From: Clostridia bacterium
GTDB lineage: Bacteria; Bacillota; Clostridia; Oscillospirales; UBA644
Direction: 5' to 3'
Assembly: GCA_014872655.1 (NCBI GenBank)
Contig: WHHJ01000024.1
Coordinates: 1-27,097, forward strand
DNA length: 27,097 bases
Shown here piece by piece: positions 16,070 to 24,370 of this stretch. Below the pieces are notes generated by a model. It made no database searches. It was not told the DNA's origin and saw nothing but the letters and a program-made list of their open reading frames with translations. Both the position numbers and the translations under genes were made by a program. Every line of letters begins with the position of its first letter. Position 1 is the stretch's first letter.

Positions 16070-16969
16070 TCACGTACCGATTTTTCCGATTAAATATTGT
16101 ACAATCTTGTTTACCGTCAGCGAAATCACAAACATGATACTGGACATCGCCGTAACATATCCCAGCTCCAAACGAGCCGAGTAATCAGCAACCATCATCT
16201 GTAAGGTATACAACCGATAATCCTGCGTTGGCGTTCCAAAGTATGCCGGAGCAGAAATACCGACAGCAGCTGTGATCGTTAAGATCGCATTCAGGGCTAA
16301 TTGTCCCTTGATAGACGGCAAAGTGATATAATACAACTCCTGCCAACGGTTGCTGATTCCATCCACGGCCCCGGCTTCATACAGAGATTTATCAACGCCC
16401 TGTAAACTGGAAATAAAGATCAGGAACTGCTGTCCCAGTGCGCTCCACAACATAATGATAACAGCCAACGGAATCATAATATCCGTCATCTTTGAAAACT
16501 GTAACGGCTCGTCTATAAAACCGAGTTGAATCAACCAACCATTAATCCAGCCATATTTATCCTGACTCAACAATAAATCAAGCAAAAACTGGAAGCCACC
16601 AACCATCGACGGAATATAGAACAACAGTGTCAATACCGTACGTGGCTTTGGCGGAACCTCGTTCAGAATCCAGGCAAAGATAAATGCAACAGTATAATTC
16701 AGAGGTCCCGAAATTGTCGCTAAAATAAACGAGTTCTGCAATGCTATACCAAAATACTGTTCTTGTAAAAATAACCGCTCATAATTCTGAAGGCCGACCC
16801 ACACCGGCATCTGCAGCGAGTCAAACTGCGTAAACGCCAAAATATACGCAACAATAACAGGCAGAATGGTAAAGATAAAGAACACTGCCATATACGGCCC
16901 AAGGAAGAATATAAGGTCGATGTTCCTGAACTTCTTTTTAAATTTAGGACTTAATGTAATACCTTTCAT
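16070..16969 (-). CDS. Sugar ABC permease A (MalF/LacF type)
   Basis: A 299-residue permease with six membrane segments (about 20-46, 78-104, 110-130, 163-190, 222-240, 265-292). The EAA loop, EAGAVDGISNRWQELYYITLP split as EAGAVDG (198-204) and WQELYYITLP, has a Gly in place of the second Ala, which is common. GGGGAGG lies 5 nt before the ATG, and the gene starts 18 bp after the stop of the binding-protein gene. With permease B it forms the expected membrane channel for the solute-binding protein. No ATPase gene is present in the operon; CUT1 systems of Firmicutes often share one ATPase such as MsmK/MsmX. Confidence 0.92.
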   Translation of the reverse strand: MKGITLSPKFKKKFRNIDLIFFLGPYMAVFFIFTILPVIVAYILAFTQFDSLQMPVWVGLQNYERLFLQEQYFGIALQNSFILATISGPLNYTVAFIFAWILNEVPPKPRTVLTLLFYIPSMVGGFQFLLDLLLSQDKYGWINGWLIQLGFIDEPLQFSKMTDIMIPLAVIIMLWSALGQQFLIFISSLQGVDKSLYEAGAVDGISNRWQELYYITLPSIKGQLALNAILTITAAVGISAPAYFGTPTQDYRLYTLQMMVADYSARLELGYVTAMSSIMFVISLTVNKIVQYLIGKIGT

Positions 16970-16987
16970 ACGTACCTCCCCTTCCTC

Positions 16988-19900
16988 TTATTTAGGCATA
17001 TTCAACTCTTCACGTTTATCTGCAATAACTTGATTCATCTCTTTGATATGAGATAAAATCATTTCATGTCCGTCACTGGTACCATCAATAACAGCTTCTG
17101 TTTTTGCGAAATCAAGGTAACGAGCTGACATAAAGTCTCCAATCGCAACTTCGGCCGGGCGCAGGCTCTCAATTTGTTCCAACAACACATCCAATTCAGA
17201 AGCCTTCCACGGAGAGCTCTTAAAAGCTTCAATATTGGCAGAACTGTAACGAGCCGTTGTACCAACCAAGGCCTCAGCCTCACGCGCATATTCAACTTGT
17301 GCGTCCGTAGAAGTCCACCACTGAATAAAGGACCAACCGTTTTCATGATTTTGTCCGTCAGCCAGCATAAACAAATAAGAGTTGACCGTCGGGACAACAA
17401 CATTATTAACCGTTCCATCCTCCTGTAAAACTCCGGGATAAACGTCAAACTCCCACAATCCCTGGATCTCCGGAACAAATACATATAGTGTTACCCACGT
17501 CCCCAGCGCTCCTTGCAAAATTGGCATCTCGCCCGTTTTAAACCGGTTGTTTGCATCATAGGAAACCGGGCATTTATACTGCGTATAGAAGTCATTAACC
17601 CAGTCAAACGTATCCAAATACTCATCGCTGCCGAAGTTTACTTCACGGCCGTAATTTAAATACTTGGTACTGCCACGCTGATAAATAGCCTGATCAATCT
17701 GCGGAACTTCAACTTCCATTCCATACTTCCGCAAAAGAGGAATCAGATCATAATATTCATCCCAGGCTTTTGGAACTGTAATATTATAAGCATCGATAAC
17801 ATCCGAACGATAGAACAGCAAACTGATATTCAAATCCTGAGGGATCCCATAAACCAAAAATACAGATTCATTGTTATCCTCTTCGTTTGGATATTTCTTG
17901 CGTTCGATCGTTACCGCACCAAACGTTGCAGACGGGAACCGGGACTTAATCGTCTTATAACCTTCTACATTGGCGGTCTTTCCTGTGGCCTCTCCGTTTT
18001 TGATAATTTCATAACTGCGATCATAGAAGAAATTCATCGGGTACAAACAGTTTCGGGCAGCATAATCCTGGATAGACCCCGCGCCGCCGTTCATCATGAC
18101 ATCACAAACGTCTCCGGCCATAATACTGTTGCTTAAAATACCAGGATATAACTCAAACTCTGTATTTACTCCATACTCATGAACAAATCCTCGGTCTATA
18201 ATCTGTCGAGTTAAAATTGCATAATCTCGAGAAGTTACAACCCAAACCCGAACCTCTTCTTCATATTCCGGATGCGGCTCACCCGAAATCGTGCTCATCT
18301 CTGTTGTAAAAGAAGCAAAGAACATAATGACCTGGTGTGCTAAAGAATCCAGCATTCCTTTTTCCGCCTCTGCAAGCGGCGTTTCTGCTGTAGAAACATC
18401 AATCCAGTCAATCTCTACCGGTTGCTCCGAAGAATTATAGACAAAGTCACCGATTGAGGAAATAGCGTTTTCAATGTTTCGCAAATCTTCCGCAATCAAG
18501 TCTGGATTTTCATACAACTTATAAAGATTTGTAATAATCTCCTTTAACTGTGCCGTTATTTCTCCTTCTTCGCCAAGAATTGAATATAACCGATCATAAA
18601 TTTGACTTAACAAATCGCCCTGCGCTTTCAAATCCAAAATAACTTCCGGAATCAATTCATTAAAATTATAATCCTGAAACTCATCCGGATCCGGACCCGT
18701 GATCGCCGTAATTTTTATATAATCATTCTGCAAGTCATTCGTCACATTGGACATCGTGTTCAACAGATCAGACAACTGACCGGAAACGGCCTTGACGCGA
18801 ATCGTGTTTTCCCCTTCGTGGAAATAATATAAAACAGGATCACCTAATGAGTCTGTCGGCGTCGTTACACCCCAGTTACCACCATATGGAAAAGCAACAA
18901 TATTCTCGTCATACGCTAATTCGCCATTTACCGTAATCTCTCGAGAAGAAAAAATACCGGAAGCCAAGTTCTGCCGATACCGCATCGAAATTTTATACAA
19001 CCCCGACTTTGGCACCGTGACCTTGTACTCTACCCACTGTCCGATAGTCTTCCAACGGTCTCCACCCATAATATTTAATTTCAAAGAAGAAGAAGACGGT
19101 GGCTCCGTTGCAGCAGATGCACGGTCAAAAGAGGCATAAAGCATTGCCTGATTTTTTCCAGTAGGATATTCTGCCTGAATTCGAACAGAGCCATCTTCCC
19201 AACCTTCGTAATCTTTTACTTGCTCGGTCGTAACAACCTGATCTCCATATTCATATAAAAAGTCAGAATAAGAACGATCCAAAGGAACAGTATACGCATA
19301 CAAACTTTTGATTGCAACACTTTCACGAACGGAATCCAACCGAATTACATTCGTTCCTGCATTCAATACAAATTTAAGAGGCTCGCTATAACTACGTGTA
19401 GAATCCAAAAAGTAAGAATCGTTCAACCAAACCTTCCGCTCCACCTGCGCACCGCGGCTTTGATTTCCAGCAGAATCTTCTGTAAAATAATATGCGGGGT
19501 CAAAATCATGCTCTAACGCATTCTCGTCTACAAAATACCGGTCAAGCAGCGCCGTAGCGGCTTCGGTATATTGTAGTTGTCCGTTAACGGTAATCTTCCG
19601 CTCAATATTTCCGCCTTTTCCGCCATATGTCAAATAGTCAATACCCAACACATAAATACCGGTCGAAGGAACTGTCAGATTAAATTCGACATACCCCGTC
19701 TCCTGTGTAACAATGACGTTATCAACTGTGATATTATCATCGCTTGTAATCGTCTCTTTTGTTACATTGTCCGATGCCGATTTCGGATTCGCCACATCAG
19801 CATAGAATCGTTTCCCGTCCTCTACATCATCCAACGTTCTGGCATTATTCTGCAAAAACTCCCCATACGAGCCAGACTTATACGTTGGAACAAACGGGGT

Positions 19901-20017
19901 TTCTAACGCAAGCTCATCATTGTTTTGGTCGTCCTCATCGGCGTAAGAAACAAACGAAACCGTCTGAAACATCAAAGCCAGCAAACAAACAACCGCTAAA
20001 GCTCGTTTTTTAAACAC
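16988..20017 (-). CDS. Large solute-binding protein with two beta-sandwich modules
   Basis: A 1009-residue exported protein, more than twice the length of usual family 1 binding proteins. Residues 1-26 are a signal peptide (cut at SYA, before DEDD) with no lipobox Cys. Two homologous beta-sandwich modules follow (about 92-245 and 270-440). They share VEFNLTVPSTGIY / VEYKVTVPKSGLY, then KITVNGQLQY / EITVNGELAY, then GTNVIRL / GENTIRV, a CBM6/35-like pattern. Residues 455-530 are helical, probably coiled coil. The family 1 solute-binding domain covers about 588-1009 (VWVVTSRDY, LFYRSDV, PKAWDEYYDLIPLLRKYG, NGWSFIQWWTS). The start is GTG at 20017 with AAGGTG 7 nt upstream, a weaker signal than those of the downstream genes. 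It is first in the operon, behind a structured leader. Confidence 0.9.
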   Translation of the reverse strand: MFKKRALAVVCLLALMFQTVSFVSYADEDDQNNDELALETPFVPTYKSGSYGEFLQNNARTLDDVEDGKRFYADVANPKSASDNVTKETITSDDNITVDNVIVTQETGYVEFNLTVPSTGIYVLGIDYLTYGGKGGNIERKITVNGQLQYTEAATALLDRYFVDENALEHDFDPAYYFTEDSAGNQSRGAQVERKVWLNDSYFLDSTRSYSEPLKFVLNAGTNVIRLDSVRESVAIKSLYAYTVPLDRSYSDFLYEYGDQVVTTEQVKDYEGWEDGSVRIQAEYPTGKNQAMLYASFDRASAATEPPSSSSLKLNIMGGDRWKTIGQWVEYKVTVPKSGLYKISMRYRQNLASGIFSSREITVNGELAYDENIVAFPYGGNWGVTTPTDSLGDPVLYYFHEGENTIRVKAVSGQLSDLLNTMSNVTNDLQNDYIKITAITGPDPDEFQDYNFNELIPEVILDLKAQGDLLSQIYDRLYSILGEEGEITAQLKEIITNLYKLYENPDLIAEDLRNIENAISSIGDFVYNSSEQPVEIDWIDVSTAETPLAEAEKGMLDSLAHQVIMFFASFTTEMSTISGEPHPEYEEEVRVWVVTSRDYAILTRQIIDRGFVHEYGVNTEFELYPGILSNSIMAGDVCDVMMNGGAGSIQDYAARNCLYPMNFFYDRSYEIIKNGEATGKTANVEGYKTIKSRFPSATFGAVTIERKKYPNEEDNNESVFLVYGIPQDLNISLLFYRSDVIDAYNITVPKAWDEYYDLIPLLRKYGMEVEVPQIDQAIYQRGSTKYLNYGREVNFGSDEYLDTFDWVNDFYTQYKCPVSYDANNRFKTGEMPILQGALGTWVTLYVFVPEIQGLWEFDVYPGVLQEDGTVNNVVVPTVNSYLFMLADGQNHENGWSFIQWWTSTDAQVEYAREAEALVGTTARYSSANIEAFKSSPWKASELDVLLEQIESLRPAEVAIGDFMSARYLDFAKTEAVIDGTSDGHEMILSHIKEMNQVIADKREELNMPK

Positions 20018-20138
20018 TGGTGAACACCTTCCTTTTCTCGCCTTTCATAATAAATGACCTGTATCCATAAATAAACGGCAAAATCCGACCTTTTATGCCG
20101 AAAAACACAAAAAACAATACACCATTTCCTTAACGTCC

Positions 20139-20220
20139 AAAAAGAGGGGTCTACAACCCCCTCATAAAGCAACGCTCAAAAACGCCGTATTTTCAAGTCT
20201 TTGTCTTTCATTTTTCCGTT
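20139..20220 (-). promoter_or_regulatory. Possible attenuator leader of the transport operon
   Basis: Between the predicted transcription start (about 20220) and the binding-protein gene lies a terminator-like hairpin: GAGGGG (20163-20158) pairs with CCCCTC (20149-20144) around an 8-nt loop, followed by five T (20143-20139). Upstream of it an ATG at 20211 opens a 12-codon frame encoding MKDKDLKIRRF and stopping at 20176, 12 nt before the hairpin. It could be a leader-peptide attenuator, or the whole unit could be an RNA of about 80 nt. Termination here is predicted, not shown. Confidence 0.45.
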
Positions 20221-20226
20221 ATATAC

Positions 20227-20255
20227 ATTATAATACTTTTTATTTTTGTTGTCAA
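20227..20255 (-). promoter_or_regulatory. Consensus sigma-A promoter of the transport operon
   Basis: On the minus strand TTGACA (20255-20250), a 17-bp spacer and TATAAT (20232-20227). The leader to the GTG start is about 200 nt. Confidence 0.88.
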
Positions 20256-20256
20256 T

Positions 20257-20280
20257 AAGAATGCTTGAAAAATCATTCTT
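20257..20280. promoter_or_regulatory. Dyad abutting the -35 box, possible operator
   Basis: AAGAATG (20257-20263) and CATTCTT (20274-20280) form a perfect 7-bp inverted repeat with a 10-bp centre, starting one base upstream of the -35 hexamer. The position suits an activator or repressor site. No regulator gene is adjacent. Confidence 0.4.
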
Positions 20281-20380
20281 GCCATTTCGCAACAACCCCA
20301 CAGCAAACCTGTTTCTATAAAAAAAATACAATTTCAAATATATATTTAAGACTATTTTTGTGAAAATTTTACCCTCGTTT

Positions 20381-20416
20381 TTTTTCGGCTGTTATACGCG
20401 TATAACAGCCGAAAAA
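20381..20416. repeat. Perfect 36-bp palindrome
   Basis: TTTTTCGGCTGTTATACG (20381-20398) is followed without a loop by its exact reverse complement (20399-20416). The core is GTTATACGCGTATAAC. T-runs lie before and A-runs after the stem on both strands, the opposite of an intrinsic terminator. It is about 130 bp upstream of the -35 box of the transport operon and could be an operator. Confidence 0.8.
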
Positions 20417-20919
20417 CAAAATACTGTAAAAAACCCCATTATTTCAAGCTTTTCAATACTATATATATAAAAACAACCGCTAAAAAAACTTTTCACCATT
20501 GTGCAACATTCACAAATTTTTTCAGTAAAATCTGTTGCAATTATTTAGTCGAATTAAGTTAAATTTTTGTTCACAAAAAGAATTTGCAAGACATTTTTTT
20601 GACATAAACTCGGAAATAATCCCCAAGAAATAAAACCTTTTCAGCCTTCCCATACTCTACAGCAAATCAATCAAAAAAATTGTCCAGCCGCATATCGTTC
20701 TTCAAAACATTTAGAAGCTTTCCCTCTTTTATAAATCATCTTGAATAATTTCATAAAACCTATAACTCCTTATTAAAAACTTATTCGTATACGAAACTCA
20801 ATCACACATAAAAACACAAATTCAAAAATTTTATTTTGGGGCATAGCTCCTCCTAAAAAAGGCGCAAACATTTCCGCAAAACCACCTAATACAAGTGATA
20901 TTTTGAATAAAATAGCAGA

Positions 20920-20947
20920 CCCAAGATTGCTATAAATCAATCTTGGG
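20920..20947 (-). terminator. Terminator-like hairpin after the sortase genes
   Basis: A perfect 10-bp stem, CCCAAGATTG / CAATCTTGGG, with an 8-nt loop. On the minus strand it is followed by TCTGCTATTTTATT, a poor T-run, so termination may be partial. Confidence 0.55.
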
Positions 20948-20971
20948 CCCACAAAAAACTTTTTCTATAGA

Positions 20972-22003
20972 TCATGCAGGAGTAGATTTAACCAACACAG
21001 CATGTACCGCAACACGTTTGCTCTCGTCTAAACCTTTACAAGTTGACAGCGTCAAAATCTTACTGTCGGCTGTAAATGTAAACGTCTGCAGCTGAGGAAT
21101 CTGATTCCGACTCTGCAACTTATTGGCGTAATCTATAAATTCCTGGTCACTGCTAAAATTGATCCGTGTATAATCAGCAGTGGAGGTTGTTTCATACCAC
21201 GAGAAAACCTGCCAAACCGTATTCACATCTCCGGTTTGAATTTTTATAAAATGATTGTTGGCATCTAAATACCACCGCTGGGTTGTATTTAGATACTTTA
21301 AACCGGCAAATGCACGATTACTGCGCGCATGACCATAAATAATGGTATTCCGATTTTTTAAAATATCGTTATAATTACGATAATCCATATAAATGGCGCC
21401 GTTCTCATTAGGCTCATTGTAAACATTATAATTTAAATAATGGTCATTATCCGTCGTCTTCATCAATGCATTATTGATCGGCAACCCATAAACAGACGAT
21501 GGCCCGGAAAAATAGAACCAACCTAAAACTTCGGAGTTAATTTCTTTGGCCTTCGCCAAATTTACGTTCAAATAAGGAATGTCTTTTATATTGATTTCAT
21601 CGACCCCGACCTCCGTTATCGGATCTGAGCTTGAGTCGTTCATCCAAGGAGAATCCCAACCCCAAGATGCATCTTCGTACGGAAGATTCACGTTGGCAAG
21701 CAGTCTTTCAGTTTCCGCGTCAGTAGCGGCTTGCTGTAAAAAATAAGAAAAAATCTTATATCCGCAAAAAATCAATACTGCAAGACATAGTACGATAACA
21801 ATAATAGAGCCCCAACTAGTCTTCTTTTTTTTCTTTACCGCAGCACCTGCTGAAGGTCGTCCGCCGACTCCGCTGCGCCGGGTACTCCGCCCGGAAGAAG
21901 TAGCTTGTCTGGATGGCGCACGAGAAGAATCAAGACTTCCCGACCTCCGAACTCGCTTTTGATTCATCTCTGCGCCATGCGCAGAATTTTGTTGTCTGGC
22001 CAT
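20972..22003 (-). CDS. Class B sortase with Arg/Ser-rich cytosolic tail
   Basis: A 343-residue membrane-anchored transpeptidase that would link surface proteins to peptidoglycan or to each other. Residues 1-62 are a basic cytosolic tail rich in Arg, Ser and Gly. A membrane helix lies at 64-84. The sortase domain covers about 150-340 with catalytic His225 in IIYGHAR, Cys322 in LTLSTCKG and Arg330 in ESKRVAVHAVL. The YGHAR and TLSTC contexts and the inserted helices are typical of class B. AGGAGG lies 6 nt before the ATG, 21 bp after the first sortase gene. No substrate with a sorting signal is encoded in the window, so the target is unknown. Confidence 0.92.
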   Translation of the reverse strand: MARQQNSAHGAEMNQKRVRRSGSLDSSRAPSRQATSSGRSTRRSGVGGRPSAGAAVKKKKKTSWGSIIVIVLCLAVLIFCGYKIFSYFLQQAATDAETERLLANVNLPYEDASWGWDSPWMNDSSSDPITEVGVDEINIKDIPYLNVNLAKAKEINSEVLGWFYFSGPSSVYGLPINNALMKTTDNDHYLNYNVYNEPNENGAIYMDYRNYNDILKNRNTIIYGHARSNRAFAGLKYLNTTQRWYLDANNHFIKIQTGDVNTVWQVFSWYETTSTADYTRINFSSDQEFIDYANKLQSRNQIPQLQTFTFTADSKILTLSTCKGLDESKRVAVHAVLVKSTPA

Positions 22004-22024
22004 AATACTCCTCCTGATTGAGCC

Positions 22025-23299
22025 TTACTCAATCGTCTTCGATTGCACAAGTTTTGCCTGCACCACATACCGCACACTGGAGTTGGTATCTGCACAAGAA
22101 ATCAGCGTTAAAATCCGATCTCCGCTATTTATTGTAATATCATCATACGTCCGATCTGCAAGCTGAGAAAAAGAAGCATATCGTCCGCTTGTTAAAACGC
22201 GATCCCGCCAAGAAGTTGCGACTTGAGCACACTTCTCATCATTTTTCATCAAATCCAACAGCGTTCCCTGAACCGTGGCCTGCGCGATTTGTTGCTGTGT
22301 ATATTTTTGTGCCAGCTCTTCTGGCGTATCCGTAAAGTTTAACGTAGACAGCGCGGATGAAACGGTAGGATCTAAAATATCCGTATAATAACAAGCAAAA
22401 ACTTCCCATACCGTTTTTTCCAGCATCGTATTTAAATAAATATAACGATTTTCCTTATTATTATACCACGATTGCAGAATGGTTCGATGTTCTAACTGAT
22501 CAAAAATATCCGTATCTCTGGCGTGACCGTAAATAACGGTTTGCTGATCCGTAATTTTTCCGCTTGTTTTAATGGCAGACTTTGCTTCTAAAAAGGCTGA
22601 ACCACTGTATTTTAAATATTTATTCAATCCATGACTCAAATAAAATTCAGGATCTGATTGTTCCGACTGCGCAACCGGCAAATTGATATTGGTACCCGGA
22701 ACATAGAGCCAGGCAACCGTGTCCGCATTATACAGCCGATATTCTGTCAAATTATCCGAAGACAAAAAACCTTCTTCATCAATCACCGGATCCGGAATAT
22801 CCGGACAATCCGGGCCAGATGGCAAATCAGCCGGCTTTGACTGAATCGATTGCGAATCTGCGCTCCCATCAAGTTGAACAACAACGACGCAGGCCGAACT
22901 AATCGTTTGACCACCGATATCTGCCTTCGCCTCAATCGCCGCAACACCGCTCTTCAAGGCTTCGCCCCGACCGGTCTGATCAACCTTTAACACTTCTTCA
23001 TTGGAAGAGGTAAAATAAATATCAACCAGTGAATTTTCAGGCTGTAAGGATGCGGTTACCGAAACGGTCTGCCCCACAGCGTTTAATTCGCACTCGGTTT
23101 TATCCAATACAATCGTATATTTTTCTGCACTACCGGCAAAAGCCCCTACTGCAAACAAAATGATAAAAAGCACACACAGCCCGGCGATACAACCGCTGAC
23201 GATGGCGCCTGTAAGTAAATTTCTTTTAGAAAGCCAAAAGCCAGACTGCAAAAAGCCAGCTTTTTTTACATCAGATTCAAAGTTATGATCCTCTGGCAT
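22025..23299 (-). CDS. Class B sortase with Big_2-like domain
   Basis: A 424-residue membrane-anchored sortase. A membrane helix lies at 31-54. Residues 60-143 form a bacterial Ig-like (Big_2) domain: YTIVLDKTECELNAVGQTVSVTASL, read in two parts, then EEVLKVDQTGRGEALKSGVA and IEAKADIG. A Pro/Asp/Ser linker follows. The sortase domain runs from about 180 to the end, with His259 in VIYGHAR, Cys402 in LTLISCAD and Arg410 in SVRYVVQAKL. A helical insertion at about 320-385 is larger than in the neighbouring sortase. A Big_2 module fused to the enzyme itself is unusual and may hold it at the wall. GGAGGG lies 9 nt before the ATG. It is the first gene of a two-gene operon. Confidence 0.9.
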   Translation of the reverse strand: MPEDHNFESDVKKAGFLQSGFWLSKRNLLTGAIVSGCIAGLCVLFIILFAVGAFAGSAEKYTIVLDKTECELNAVGQTVSVTASLQPENSLVDIYFTSSNEEVLKVDQTGRGEALKSGVAAIEAKADIGGQTISSACVVVVQLDGSADSQSIQSKPADLPSGPDCPDIPDPVIDEEGFLSSDNLTEYRLYNADTVAWLYVPGTNINLPVAQSEQSDPEFYLSHGLNKYLKYSGSAFLEAKSAIKTSGKITDQQTVIYGHARDTDIFDQLEHRTILQSWYNNKENRYIYLNTMLEKTVWEVFACYYTDILDPTVSSALSTLNFTDTPEELAQKYTQQQIAQATVQGTLLDLMKNDEKCAQVATSWRDRVLTSGRYASFSQLADRTYDDITINSGDRILTLISCADTNSSVRYVVQAKLVQSKTIE

Positions 23300-23337
23300 A
23301 TCAAACAGCCCTCCAATCTTTTTCTGATATTGGTTAT

Positions 23338-23366
23338 ATCATAACACACTCTTTATAAAAAATCAA
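23338..23366 (-). promoter_or_regulatory. Promoter of the sortase operon
   Basis: On the minus strand TTGATT (23366-23361), a 17-bp spacer and TATGAT (23343-23338). Confidence 0.7.
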
Positions 23367-23446
23367 CAAAGTCTCGCATTTTTTATTGATTTTTCATATT
23401 TTGAACCAATTTTTCGTCATAGATTTCTCAAGCCTTTTTCTCAATG

Positions 23447-24313
23447 TTACGCCCAGTCAAACACCGGAACAAACTGTCCGCTGGCAGAAGAAAACTCCTG
23501 CACATATCCGTCCGTAAGCCCCAACTTACAGGCGTAATCGACGACTCGGCGATATTCCCATCGTTTTAACCGCCGATTTAGCTCGGGCGCCTCGGCTGCG
23601 CGAGCAACCGGAATATACTGACACATTAAACTGATTAAAACCCCTTTGGGAAGCGTTTCTGAAATCCAATCCAAAATCTGCATTGCCTGCCGCGTATTAG
23701 CCGGCAGTACTAAATGCCGAATCAATGTCCCTCGAAGCAAAATTCCGTTTTCATCAAAAACCGCAGGGCCTGTTTGAGCAACCATTTCCTGAACCGCGGC
23801 AGAGGCATAAGAAAAATAATCCCGCACACCGGCATAACGAAAACTCTTTTCCGAATCAAAATACTTGATATCGGGCAAATAAACATCGACAAGCCCGCGC
23901 ATCATTCGAAGACTTTCTACACATTCGTATCCTCCGCTGTTCCATACAACCGGAATGCTCGGCTTATCTTTTTTTAATACCTCATATAACTGAGACGTAT
24001 AATGCGTCGGATTTACTAAATCAATCGTTTGAGCTCCCTGTTGTTGCAATTGTTTGAACAAAGCAACCAGCTCTTCCGGTTCCATTCGCCGCCCTCGAGC
24101 AACGTGGCTGATACGCTCGTTTTGACAAAAAATACATTTTAAATTACATCCTCCGAAAAAAATGGCCCCGGCCCCTTTTTCGCCGCCAATACAAGGCTCT
24201 TCCCATCGGTGAAGCGCAGCCCGGGCCACTAAAAACGAATCTCCCGCGCCGCAAAAACCGACCGTCTTAGACCGGTCCGCGCCGCACCTGCGCGGACAAA
24301 TTCGACATTGCAT
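23447..24313 (-). CDS. PflX-like radical SAM protein
   Basis: A 288-residue cytosolic radical SAM protein of the group of pyruvate formate-lyase activase homologues (PflX, COG1313). The S-adenosylmethionine-binding 4Fe-4S motif is GGCNLKCIFCQN (Cys56, Cys60, Cys63). An extra N-terminal Cys cluster, CRICPRRC and FCGAG (Cys3, 6, 10, 21), is typical of this group. VNPTHYT, VVWNSGGYE and YLPDIKYF mark the barrel strands. It lacks the ferredoxin insert of glycyl-radical activases, and its substrate is unknown. The ATG at 24313 is chosen because AGGAG lies 8 nt upstream; an in-frame TTG at 24331 precedes the ribosome site. It lies 57 bp after the kinase gene, with a weak hairpin between. Confidence 0.88.
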   Translation of the reverse strand: MQCRICPRRCGADRSKTVGFCGAGDSFLVARAALHRWEEPCIGGEKGAGAIFFGGCNLKCIFCQNERISHVARGRRMEPEELVALFKQLQQQGAQTIDLVNPTHYTSQLYEVLKKDKPSIPVVWNSGGYECVESLRMMRGLVDVYLPDIKYFDSEKSFRYAGVRDYFSYASAAVQEMVAQTGPAVFDENGILLRGTLIRHLVLPANTRQAMQILDWISETLPKGVLISLMCQYIPVARAAEAPELNRRLKRWEYRRVVDYACKLGLTDGYVQEFSSASGQFVPVFDWA

Positions 24314-24335
24314 CCGATTTTCTCCTCTCAAAACA

Positions 24336-24367
24336 ATAAGCGGCCAAGCAACCTGCCCGCCGCTTAT
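24336..24367 (-). terminator. Weak terminator-like hairpin between kinase and radical SAM genes
   Basis: On the minus strand ATAAGCGGC (24367-24359) pairs with GCCGCTTAT (24344-24336) around a 14-nt loop, then TGTTTTG. The T-run is short, so partial read-through into the radical SAM gene is likely. Confidence 0.5.
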
Positions 24368-24370
24368 CTG

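Larger units (their letters stand above)
20018..20971. other. 954-bp AT-rich intergenic region
   Basis: This is the only long gene-free stretch. It holds the transport-operon promoter, dyad and leader (20139-20280), the 36-bp palindrome (20381-20416) and the hairpin after the sortase genes (20920-20947). Between about 20420 and 20915 I see only AT-rich sequence with no convincing gene, promoter or repeat. Confidence 0.7.

Noticed and set aside
20381..20416. 36-bp palindrome as an intrinsic terminator
   Set aside because: On either strand the stem is preceded by T and followed by A, so no U-tract follows the hairpin.
20599..20630. TTGACA on the plus strand as a promoter
   Set aside because: No -10-like hexamer occurs at 16-18 bp and no plus-strand gene follows.
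23714..23977. Small open frames on the plus strand within the radical SAM and kinase genes
   Set aside because: They lack ribosome sites and domain signatures and lie wholly opposite well-supported genes.
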